From Marasmius tenuissimus (Eukaryota > Basidiomycota > Agaricomycetes > Agaricales > Marasmiaceae), in assembly GCA_029532415.1 (NCBI GenBank), contig JAQOTA010000050.1:5456001-5520000 (forward strand): a stretch of DNA of 64,000 bases, read 5' to 3'. Numbering within the stretch: the first letter of the stretch is position 1; every line of letters begins with the position of its first letter. Below the pieces are notes generated by a model that was given only the letters and a program-made list of their open reading frames with translations, searched no databases and had not been told where the DNA came from. The position numbers and the translations under genes were made by a program. Below, in pieces: positions 24,830 through 34,813 of this stretch.

Positions 24830-25520
24830 GTAGGTGGTGGACTGAGCGAGTGAGCGAAAGGAGGGTGTAGAGTGACGGGAAAGGGTGGGTGGAACATGCT
24901 AATATTTATAGCAAACATGCCGCTTACATGTCATTGAACCAAATTATAATTAGCTTGTAACGCCAAAGACACGCCTTTTCCATGCTTTTCAACAGCCCGC
25001 CCAGCGAATCTACACTTCCTGACGTTCGTGCCCCCTCTCGCTCTCCTCGTTCCGTTTCACTTACATTTCGGAATTCCAGGCCGCCAATCTATACGGTATT
25101 CTTCGTTCCACAGCTGGAAAGCTAGTGCATTCAACCCAGCATTATCGCCAGCGCTATTCGGCCTCCCCATGAGCCATATCGATATGAAAAGGTGAGCGTT
25201 GGCATGCTGTTCTCCGGCGCGTCAGCTTCATTCCGCACATATCATGGTTCTAAGAAAAACTCACAGCAGTGATACACGCTGCGGGCACGTACCTGTTCTC
25301 CTCTGTCAAGTTCGTTCTCGTCGGAACACCCTACGGTGTCCCATATATTCACATACAAGGTTTTTCTCTAGTCCAGTCTTCGGAATCTGGCTCAACGACG
25401 CTGAGGAAGTGACATGGAGACCATTGGGTTAGAGAAAAAGGCTTCATTCAAGACCGCACCTTGAATGAGGCGCTCGAGTGCCACTTACTATACGAGTTCT
25501 ATATTTCAGGCAATCACCCA
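24830..25520 (-). repeat. Duplicated upstream region of copy C
   Basis: Parallel to 1467-2380 and 9464-10420. It contains the CGATATGAAAAGGTGAGCGT word near 25179 and the same downstream order of short blocks (GGCATGCTGTTC, TCACAGCAGTGATACACG). No gene seen. Presumed promoter and leader region. Confidence 0.65.
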
Positions 25521-28380
25521 CATGCCTTCCAAACGAAAATAGGATGAAGGCACTAAATCACGCGCACCCCAGTTTCCGTCAACATGTCGCCCATCCAAAG
25601 CGCCCAGTCCGTTACCCCATCCCTCTCTTCCGTCCATGTGCACTTGGTCCTCGAATACATCGCCATTTATACCATTACCGTTGACCTGCAGAATACTTTG
25701 GTTCGACCGTCTCGAGAGAGGTTGCAATTCACGATAACCCTAAGCTGTGCATCGCATGTGGCGTTCGTCAACATCAAAACCAGATAGAAGAACGAAATGC
25801 TGTAGGCTGGCGCTTCAGTCTTTGTACTCGATACGATCATGAGACCAGTCATAACAACGCACGGCAAACACGTTCCTTCTCACTCAAGTCCGAGTTCGTC
25901 TGAAGAACCCTCGGATAACGCAAACGGTTCACATGCGAAGCGGCCAGCGCTTCACTCCAACCCACAACCCTCGAGATATTTTAGTAGTTCTAGCAAACCA
26001 ATACCTAGGAGCCCCAGTCAGCCTGGACTCGAATAAAGTATCATGTACGGCCCGATGTACGACACCTGACAATAGTTCTTTCAAGCTGAACGGCATCTTG
26101 GGCGTCACGGCAAGTTGACATCGAGGACTGCTGGGGAAACCTGACTATCTGGGAGCTGATCTGTGACAGGTCTAGATAGGGTGAGTAGCTTCCGGGTCCG
26201 GGCGCTGGTGGCTGATGAGCTTCAAAGCACGACCAAAGATCTCAGTCAGTAGGTTGAACTTTCCTCGAACGTTAATTTCTCGAGGGTACTTTTTGAGTCC
26301 AACGTGATGCAGGGTCGATAGATCGTCACTTTGAGTTCGACAGACCTGGGGGTTTCAGGGGAAAGCATGCGTTCTTTCGGTTCCAATGAGTCCCGAAGAG
26401 CGTCAGGTATCCGACTTGTAGTAGGAGGGGAGGGGTTTGCAACGGACAACAACCAGCGTTTTAGCTGTCAGGGGTTCGAGAATTTCAAGAGGTCGTTTGA
26501 AAAAGACGATTGCCGTTCATGGTGAGCTTAGTTGAACGACAGAGCTTTTTCTTCTTCTTTTGAGTAGACTTGAGGTGATTTTGGAGTCCCAGAAGACGAT
26601 CAGAGGCTGTATCCAGGGTGTACGGTCTGAATCGCCCCAGCGAACGCATATCGTTTGACAACGAAGCTTACCCCTTGGATTTCTCGTCTCTAATACCAAT
26701 TGGTAATGTAGCCATTCCGAGCTTTTGAGCCTGCAGAGGATAGAGATTGAGACGTTGTGGAAAGAAGTGCTGCCAGAGAATCGTTGGGCAAAGAGCGCTT
26801 GAGCCGTGATGGACGTCGCAGACAACGAGCGAATGTGCTTTGTCAGCGTTCGCGGCGTTGACTGGCACCAACACATCTCCCATTTTTTAACGGCTCCGAC
26901 CTCCGTTCTTGTATCGGCACCAATCTCTCAGTCCCTCGACCAGTTTTTTTTTTCGATGGTCTGGGTTTTCGACACCTTCACGTCAATCCACCAACAACCC
27001 TGAAAATTCCACCACCTCGAACTCAAGTGAACGACTTCACACTCTCCGAGGGAGAATTTACATACCCTGGAGCATCAATTTGCTCGACGGAACTGCTGGA
27101 AGACGTAGGACAATGAGGTAGATGAGTCGGTGGTTCTGAATGGACAGGTGAGTATCGAGTATCTCTCAACGCCTACTCCAGTCTCCGGTTGTGCCCGAAG
27201 CTCAGGATCGTTCGATAGCGAGCAAATTCAAATCCAGGACCCTTCAACAGTCTTCAAATTTAATTCTGTTGTATTGCATTGAATTAGACACCGCGGCATG
27301 TGTCTTCAAGCCTTTGATGGACCGCAATCTACCCAAATTTCACCTAGAAATGAAGACTGTAGATTGGCGGACGACGATGTGCTATAGCGCGGTTCTAGAT
27401 TAACTCGGATGGGAATGGATTAGGGAAGGCACGTTCATGTTATTCTTTCTACGAGTTCATAGTCATACTAACTACACGATCCAGTCACTGGACGATTCGC
27501 CAGCCTGAAGCTTTTCCAACCGCCCTTCATGGCCGATAGCCTTGTTGATAAATACGGCAGAGAACGAGGATTCCGCTGAACAAAAAGGAGAAGTAATGAA
27601 GAGCGAGGCGAACGGGGGCCGGGTGGGATGCATAAGGTTGGTGGTGTTGGAATTATTACCGTGAGGTCAGAAACTCGCCGTTGACTTTGGATTCCTATGA
27701 GCCTCATTATGAGTGGCGACTCATCACTCGGACGGCGGGCTCGTAAACCATCGAAAAATCAGGGTTCGTGTACCAAGATCTGAAGCTCAGGTGTTCGCTT
27801 CGTTGTCTTCTATTTGGATAGTACGGCCTGGAAGTCTATTCACAAGCTTAAAGTACCAGCCGGAGGTGAGCCGCTGGTACGAGTACTATGAGGTGTTCTT
27901 ACTGATTTGACTTCAGTTTTGTAGATATCGGCTCGATCCTCAATATCTTGTATCAAAAGACGGACATCGGTAGCATTCTCATGAGCGTAGAGGTCGCTAT
28001 AGTCTACAAACCCATCGTTGGAACTTGGATGTGCGTACAAAACGTGGGGTTTTCACGGTGTCATTCACGAAAGGTTCTATCTCGACATTCAGCGCACACA
28101 GGGACGCACAAATTTCGAAAGCCCCAATGGGAATGCTTCCGTTGCGTATCCCAAGGGTTTTCAGCACATCGACGAGCTCCTTTGGTCATAGCGCGCAGCC
28201 TGAAGTTGACTTTGGAGGCTTGGGAAGTGATGTTACCAACACGGAAGTGTATCGAGTGACGGTGAGAAAGTTGATGACATCCCTTCAAGGCAAGTATGTC
28301 GACGGGATAAGGTTGAATTGCATATGACACGAGGGTAAGCAGCACGAAAACATATGAACAATAGGTACGTACCATCACCT
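25521..28380. other. Gene-poor stretch between the gene array and the KDZ element
   Basis: I see no gene I can support. Open frames on both strands are short, unrelated to one another and without known motifs. The only recognisable item is the fourth VNAA.ADK.. copy at 26520-26883. Confidence 0.4.
26520..26883 (-). pseudogene. Degenerate copy 4 of the VNAA.ADK.. sequence
   Basis: The minus strand reads VNAANADKAHSLVVCDVHH near 26870-26800, matching copies 1-3 at 2.8, 11.2 and 15.5 kb. The DNA core GACAACGAGCGAA...CTTTGTCAGCG..CGCGGCGTTGAC is shared. Downstream frames disagree with the other copies. It lies about 1.4 kb upstream of copy C, as copies 1 and 2 lie upstream of copies A and B. Confidence 0.4.
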
Positions 28381-28398
28381 CAGGCATACCCCTTTACC

Positions 28399-28446
28399 CC
28401 CCTCATAGGCCTATCTCCCCGGTGAGATAATTAGGCCTATGAGGGG
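28399..28446. repeat. Perfect 15 bp inverted repeat with inner hairpin
   Basis: The arms CCCCTCATAGGCCTA (28399-28413) and its exact reverse complement (28432-28446) enclose an 18 nt centre. That centre, with one arm base on each side, holds TATCTC and GAGATA, so the whole segment can fold into one long hairpin. It directly precedes a stretch with GGGTAT.CCC motifs (28470-28580) resembling the terminal arrays of the adjacent transposon. It may be the end of an older related element. Confidence 0.7.
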
Positions 28447-28469
28447 TCTTTCCTAGCAGTTGTGCCCCA

Positions 28470-28590
28470 AGGCGGGGATACCCGTGGTGTGTAGGGCAGG
28501 TATACCCCGCCTCTGCCAGACCTCGCTGATGGGTATCCCCGCTCAGAGGTCAGATCTGCCCCAGCAGCGGGTATTTCCCTCGTCCTCCGT
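28470..28590. repeat. Short outlying group of GGGTAT.CCC motifs
   Basis: Four diverged motifs (GGGGATACCCG, GGTATACCCCG, GGGTATCCCCG, GGGTATTTCCC) spaced about 25-40 bp apart. They are of the same type as the arrays at 29075-29450 and 43915-44174. They are separated from the left array by about 490 bp of ordinary-looking sequence, so they may be a decayed outer end or a relic of another element. Confidence 0.5.
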
Positions 28591-29074
28591 GATGTGACGG
28601 GGTGGCAGGGGTCTCTTCCCTCGCGATTTTTCGCGGGTTGGGGGCTGGGCACTGCTGCTGGTGGGGCTCATCGCGGCTCGCTTCTCTTTAGCGCACGTAC
28701 AGATTGTGGTACCCAAAGGGTGTGTATGTACGTTCTCCCGCGTGTTGTTGCGGATCTGGGGCTGGGGCTGCTGCTCGGGATCCTCACGGTTTGCGTCACT
28801 TCAGCAGTTGCGTGAGTCATGGTCCCCAAGGTTATAGATAATATTACTTGTAATGTAGGCATGAGACTTAGGAAGTTATACGAGGATTGTGAACGGCTAC
28901 TGGACATGAGCGGCACTGATTTGAGGAATTGAGAGAAATAATGAAAGAGTGTCCCGTCTGTCCGTCGTAGTCACTATTTGAGTGTAAGGGTGGTTACATA
29001 CGCCTTTGGTCAGTCGTATAGTGCATCTCACCTCGGCAGTTTAGAGCGAGGGAGGAACAAGAACGCCTTATCCT

Positions 29075-29450
29075 AACTCGTGGGTATACCCAACTCTGCC
29101 AACCGCACCGGGTATACCCCTGTGGTTCCAACGTGAGCGGGTATACCCCTGTGGTTCCAACATGAGCGGGTATACCCTGAGTTTGACAGTCGACCGGGTA
29201 TACCCCGATGGTCGAAACTGACTGAGTATGCCCCGCGTTCTCCAAATGTACAGGCGGGTATCCCCTGGATCTCCAAAACAAACGGGTATACCCAGGTATA
29301 CCCCCGTGCTTCCCACTTAAGCGGGTATCCCCAGAATCCCAAACAATTGGGTATACCCCGTGCATCCCAACATAAGCGGGTATCCCCCTGAGTCTCGAAA
29401 CCAAACGGGTATACCCCGCTATCTCAGATCGGCCGGGCATTCCCTCATCT
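29075..29450. repeat. Left subterminal array, about 13 units of GGGTATACCCC
   Basis: About 13 units of 26-40 bp, each starting with GGGTATACCCC or a close variant, followed by a variable tail that often ends in CCAA.(A/G)TGAGC or CCAAA.AAAC. The core is a perfect palindrome, as expected for a dimeric protein-binding site. The three minus-strand frames over it are all open only because the unit lacks stop codons; I treat them as non-coding. Confidence 0.85.
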
Positions 29451-29459
29451 TACGCAAGC

Positions 29460-30050
29460 TCAATCAAACGTTCGTTGTAGGTCCAGTTGTGGGTCTGCCT
29501 TCGCTATGGTGAGTTGACCGTCTACGTTTTCTGCCTGCACAACTATTGCTAGCCTTGGGTACTTTGTTTCTGGGTGTATTACTTACAGCTATCACAATGT
29601 CTCAGACATCATTGGTCATTTTTCGTGCGCAGGATCTTTGTTTAGCGTACAAACAAAAAAGGCTACAAGGTCATATCTTGCTCGTTGCTAGAGACATTGA
29701 GGTAGCTGAAGGAACGGCGCGATAGCACAAACCAATAATAAAATTATTCACATCCGTTTGGGATATGCGAGGCACGGTGGAGAGTCGATCAACTGACCTC
29801 ACGTAGATTTAGCGCTGATGGCATCGGCGCTTAAGCCAACGCTGTCATTACTATACCACTGGGCCATGCGACCAATGATAGATTGTGCATCAGCAGTGAA
29901 TATTATACCGATGCTCACAGTATAAAACGAAAAAAAAAATCAAAACCGCCGACTCACACCTGCACTCCCACCTGCACTTGAGCCCATCAAAGCACGATGT
30001 GGGTTGAATATCCCAGCCAGATGTACTCCTACTAACCGTTTCTCTCTTAG
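29460..30050. other. Left inner flank of the KDZ element, with a weak tRNA-like box pair
   Basis: No protein gene seen. 29405-29518 is the block shared with the right end. On the minus strand near 29857-29867 there is a good pol III A-box (TGGCCCAGTGG), and a poor B-box lies about 80 nt further on, so a decayed tRNA or SINE head is possible but not provable. TACTAAC followed by TCTCTCTTAG (30030-30050) looks like a branch point and acceptor just before the next ATG. Confidence 0.35.
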
Positions 30051-30472
30051 ATGTCTCTCCCTGTGTATCCCTTGCTGGAATACACCCCTCCAGGATGCAG
30101 GAAGCGCAATGACATTGCTGCCAACATCGACACAGCAAAATTCGAGATTTGGGCCAACGAAGTCCTGCTGTTTTGCAAGGAAGAGATGCTCAGACAGATT
30201 GCGGAAAAGGAGGAAGGCGGACCCGAGGGTAACCTCGAGGACAAAGAGACACATATTAGGGAGAAAGCGCGTTTGGAGGCAGAGCTTGTAAGGTGAGTAC
30301 GCTCGGACAATCCCTTGAGCTTGCGAGAGAATAATTCATTCATTGTTTCTCTTTCAACAGCCTACGAGTTCGTCTGTCTACTTTTCTCGTAGAACTTGAG
30401 GACAACAACACCCAGAGAACAAAGATTTACCACCATTTTCCTCATACGAAGTATCCAAATCAGCGCAGATAG
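30051..30472 (+). CDS. Small charged coiled-coil protein, KDZ element cargo
   Basis: Two exons, 30051-30292 and 30361-30472, joined by a GTGAGT...CAACAG intron, give about 117 residues. ATG 30051 directly follows a strong branch point and acceptor, so an intron in the 5' UTR or an earlier exon is likely. The N-terminal part has IWANEVLLFCKEEMLRQIAE. A charged Glu/Lys helix with a probable short coiled coil follows (residues about 45-100), and the C-terminus is basic. I do not recognise the family. It is the first gene inside the left array and reads inward. Confidence 0.55.
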
Positions 30473-30675
30473 TCAATACGTAAGGCAGTCTGTCTCTCAC
30501 AGTATATGTGGTTCTCCGTTACTCTTGTACGTCACTACCGTAGAGATCACGCAAATCGAGACTCTATTGCTCGAAACTCATGCGTGGATACCGAGACTTT
30601 CACTTAGGCCACTGATTGCAGAGATAAAAAGTTGACATTGAAAACGAGAAACAAATACAAGTGCAAGTACGCAAA

Positions 30676-33600
30676 TTACCGAGGCTTCGCCGAAGACCGC
30701 ACGCCAGGCAGGGTTGGTCGTCTATCAGAATGACCAGAACGACGGTACTCTGGGTCGAAGTGCACCGGTTCCCTTTCTTTGCCCTTTATGGTACCCTTAA
30801 CCTTATCCTGGGCATATCTGATGGAGGATTGAGTCGCCCCACGGTTGCGATCCTGTGCCGGAGATACAGATCTTGAGTATGCGTGCCGATGGCGTTTCGC
30901 AGGGCGGTCCGAGCGAGAGATCTGAGGTTCCAGCTCGGCCCCATCACCCATTCGACGGGACGGCGGCAGATTGGAGGTACGACTTGCACGTTGTGAATCG
31001 GACTTGTCGGCAGCAGGATCCCCTTGAGCACGCTTATTTCCCTGCGGATCTGCTTTACGCACTGTGTATTGTCAGGTGTAGTCATGCTCTTTGTGTAATA
31101 AGACTCACCTTGAGATTGCGATGCATGGCTCGATGTACGGCGAGAACGATACTCCTCCTCATACTGCTCTTCATTGTGCACACGCTTCCGACTGTACGAC
31201 GATGACGAGTAGTCCTCTACTGAACGCCGTACAGAAGACGATTCTGGGCGACTGTAATCTGTGGACCCTAAAATACAGTTCCTAACCTGAATGACGGAAT
31301 AACACGAAACACAGACTCACGATCACGGTGTACCTCAATGTCTGCTTGACGTAGTCGGGATGACGAGGCTTTAGCCACAGGGCGTCGGGGAGCTAAGGGC
31401 AGAGTTCATCATCGTACGTATTGCGGATGATGACATCTACTTACTGGTACGGTCGACGTCAAAGGAGGTAGAACGAGGTCGAGACGACGGGACTCGTTTC
31501 ACGGGCTGTGGAGCAGGGGAATGTTCGTCGTTGTGGTCGTTGTGGTTGTGTTGGTCGTCAGGGGCTGCATGCCTGAGTTGTTGAGAACCTGAGCAATGCC
31601 ATTTAGTGTCTGACTAGGAGGTCGCGGATAACGACTTACCCCGGGAGGGAAATATCTGCTCGTAGTTGTACCTGGGCTCGTTGTCGTAATCGTCGTCATC
31701 GTCATCGTCTGAATGCCCCTGATAATAGCGTCGACGTTGTCGATCCTCCATGTCCATCCTCGCCATGTCTGCCTCGAGGCGTGGTTTGACTGCCATCCAC
31801 TGCTTCTCCAACTGATTACCCTCCTTGAGATCCAAAGCTGCCTGATGAACCTCCTGTCTCTCTTTTTCCTTTTCCGCAGCAGTAGCGGTGCGCTTCCTAC
31901 CTCTACCACCCCTCTTCTTCTTTGGGGTTGCGTCGGCATCGTAAAACTCCCCTTGCTCATATATTTTGGATTCTCCCGCAGTGTGCTTGGTTACGCCGTT
32001 ATCGTCGATGACAATGGGAACCTTATCTGCCTCGTCAACGTCGAGCTTCATTTGCTCTGATGATCCATATCAGCGGCTGAAGTTGATCTTAAGGTGGTTT
32101 GAGAGCTTACCATCGCTCCAGCGAATCAAACGCATATGCTTGGGATTCACCACAAAGTCTTCTTCAGTGCGCCCATCGACTATAGCCTCGATGTACCTCT
32201 CGCGCGGCTCGACGACTTTGGCAGCATGTTCAGCGCTCATCTTGAACACACTCTTCCCGGTCTCCGGAAAAGGCACACTCGCTGGCCAATTGACGATACA
32301 AATGCGATACTTCCAAGCCAATCTGAGGAAGCTGTCCAGGGGCACGTCCTTATCGAAAGAGAATTGCCCTGTAAGATTAAGCATAAGGTACTTATTGATC
32401 ACGCAAAGCCAATGAACTCACTACAATCCTCCTGGTAGAAGATCTTGACCATTGCCCTATTGCCGTCCTTGCCATTCTGCCGAGCTTGAAGCTGTACGTG
32501 CTGTCTACCTATTGCTAGAGAGTGGCCTGCATTCTCCATTTCGATTATCCTATACAAGGAACATGAGAATGAAGAACTGATGATGAGTGGAAGTGACAAG
32601 CCCTCACTTGAACATGGCTTCGAATTCCCCTATAGGCTCCCGTATATTCCTGCCGAAAGCCTTCTGGACTTGTTCGTATTCCCCTTTGGGTCCCCAGGCG
32701 CACAACACACTCATGTTATTAGCATCACGTCTTGTCTGGATAGCATAGCCGAATACGTGAACTCCGTATTGGTCACGAATCCTCTGGGACTGGTGAGTGG
32801 TCAGCATGGTTGAATGGAACGATAGCTGAGAATCAAACTTACGGTCGCGACAATGGGCTCAACGAGCGACTGGATATGGGCTTCCATCGCTCCGTTCTGC
32901 AGTAATGCGTCATTAAACGCCCCCTTTTGCCGCTCATTCCATTCCAGCTCTGCCGCAAACTCCTCACGCAATTGTGCAGAAGTGAGTTTGTCGACGGGCA
33001 CCCCAAGTCGCTCTGCGGCTGCTGCTTTGCGCTGGTTGTACTGATCCTTGATGAAGTCGGCCCATTCCCCCACCGTCACTAGATGGCTGTATGAATATTT
33101 TTACCGCAGGGAAAGATTACTATGCGAACGTACTATTATCTGGCTTCGCTGTCTGCTCCTCGCCTTCAACCCAACCGCAAGAAGCCTGGAAGACATTCCA
33201 GGTGTTCGGTCCACGTTCCTTGATATCTTTTCTCCCCCAGTACTGCCAGAGGGCCTCCGGAGACTTGTTATGGGCGTTGGAGATGACATCGATCTTCTCC
33301 CGTACCTCAACCCACAATGCATCCATTGCGTCCTTAGCCCCTTGGGCCATCGGCCCTGGCTTGTACCTCTCCTGCCCTGTAGATGCGCCTTGACTTGGAT
33401 TGGGTGTAGTTGCAGAGGCAGTGGGTACGACAGACCGTTCACGATGCTCAGGTGAGGGCGACGAGGGAGCTGGAGAGGATGCTGGCGGTGGCGGTGAACC
33501 ACGATGTTGACGTTGTGCCGGGCCTGTTGGTTGGATATATTTCTGGAAGTCCTGTCGACTGCCCTTCGCCTTTCGGCGTTTGGGTGGACGGATTGGACTG

Positions 33601-34658
33601 GGAACGGCTTGCTTGTCCCCATCATCGTGCGTGTCTTCCTCAGAACTCGAAGGTAGTCCCTTCTTTCGCAAGTTGGCCTTCTTCTTTGCCAACGTCTTTC
33701 CAAAGGACGAGCCCGTTGAATTGCTGTCCACGGGCACCTAGGTTGAAAGCTCACATCAGGTACGAAACCGAGGCTACAGTAATGCACTTCTTACCTGATT
33801 TGCATCGCCGTACTCATCATCAGAAGGGTCGGCGTTCTGCCTACGCTTGGGAGTCCCATCCTGAACACTGTCGTATTCATCCTCATTGTCGCGATCCCCC
33901 TCGTCCTCTCGATCCCCGTCGTCCTCCCGACCCCTGTCGTCCTCCTGATTCTCCTCGTCATCAAAACCCTCGTCATCTTCTGTGACACGCTCGCTCTGAG
34001 CAGCTCCAAGGCTGTTGTTGTCGCTGCCATCGTCTAGCGGCTGATCTATATCAACAAGATTCTCCTGGGACGACCGAGAGTCGGGGTGGAGGACTTCCTG
34101 CGACAATTGGATGTGGACCTGTTTTTCCTCATCCGTAGATCGATCGAGTGCCTCTTCGTGGGATTCCGAATGTTGAGGAACGGGGTGCGTTGCAACGTCT
34201 TCTGAACTGGGCACCAGCTCAGCCATGTAGGCAAACCTCGCCCCTCCTCTCTTCGAGGTTGCTAAAACGATGGCTTCGGGTCTATTGAAACAATTAGCAG
34301 CCGAATGAAATTCGTAACGAAACAAAAATCTACTCACTTAGGGTTTTTCTTGGGGACCCGGGAGCGCGTCGAGTAACGGCCTCTTGCTACAGGTTCAACC
34401 AAAGGAGCAGTGCCCTTGCTCTACGCTTGGAATGAGACCACATCTCTCAAAGAAGACGACGAGAGACCTAAATACCTCTGTAACCTCGCTGACCTGGGTT
34501 GCTGGAACCGAGGCTATCTGGACTCAACGTCAGTGGTAGCTTTGCGGCCTATGAGTTAATCATACCTCTCCAGTTTTTTTTGTGGATGTTTTGACCTTTG
34601 ACGGGCCAGGCGTAGGTGCGACGCGTGGTTTTCGGGTTGAGACCTTTGATTTCGCCAT
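30676..34658 (-). CDS. Large multi-exon protein of an agaricomycete-expanded family, function unknown
   Basis: I read about 14 exons giving roughly 1,050-1,120 residues. The start at 34658 gives MAKSKVSTRKPRVAP, a basic tail. It is followed by an acidic Asp/Glu-rich region (about 34240-33800), then a basic Pro/Ser region with PPKRRKAKGS. A central conserved block starts with NTWNVFQASCGW and continues as EWADFIKDQYNQRK, SQRIRDQYGVHVFGYAIQT, WPASVPFPE and HMRLIRWSD. This arrangement recalls a family of WN.F-containing proteins often seen next to transposons in mushrooms (from memory, no function known). After it come KKKRGGRGRKR, an Arg/Lys/Glu helix, a His/Asn repeat and an Arg/Ser-rich tail. 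All inferred introns are GT-AG and keep frame. The basic and acidic tracts suggest a nuclear protein (inference). Confidence 0.7.
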
Positions 34659-34813
34659 CTTGAGGCTTGAGGATAGTGCAATGAGAGAGTGGACGAGGTG
34701 GTACACGATGTATCAATAAAACAAAACAACACTTTTTATTCAAACAAACAAACACGTGGAAACGCGTGTTATTGATACAAGAATGCTGCAGGCTGCTACT
34801 GATACAAGAAATT

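Noticed and set aside
28994..29440. Three overlapping minus-strand open frames (148, 89 and 82 codons) over the left array
   Set aside because: All three frames are open because the repeat unit lacks stop codons. The products are the same unit read in different frames and resemble nothing.
29075..29450. CRISPR array, suggested by about 30 bp spacing with a palindromic core
   Set aside because: The genome is fungal, the 'spacers' are themselves related, unit length varies, there are no cas genes, and a mirror-image array lies 15 kb away.
29770..29870. Minus-strand tRNA
   Set aside because: Good A-box but no acceptor-stem pairing and a poor B-box; at most a decayed relic.
31499..31960. Thr-rich minus-strand frame of 153 codons
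   Set aside because: It is an alternative frame over two exons of the 30676-34658 gene; the spliced frame with His/Asn repeats fits the gene better.
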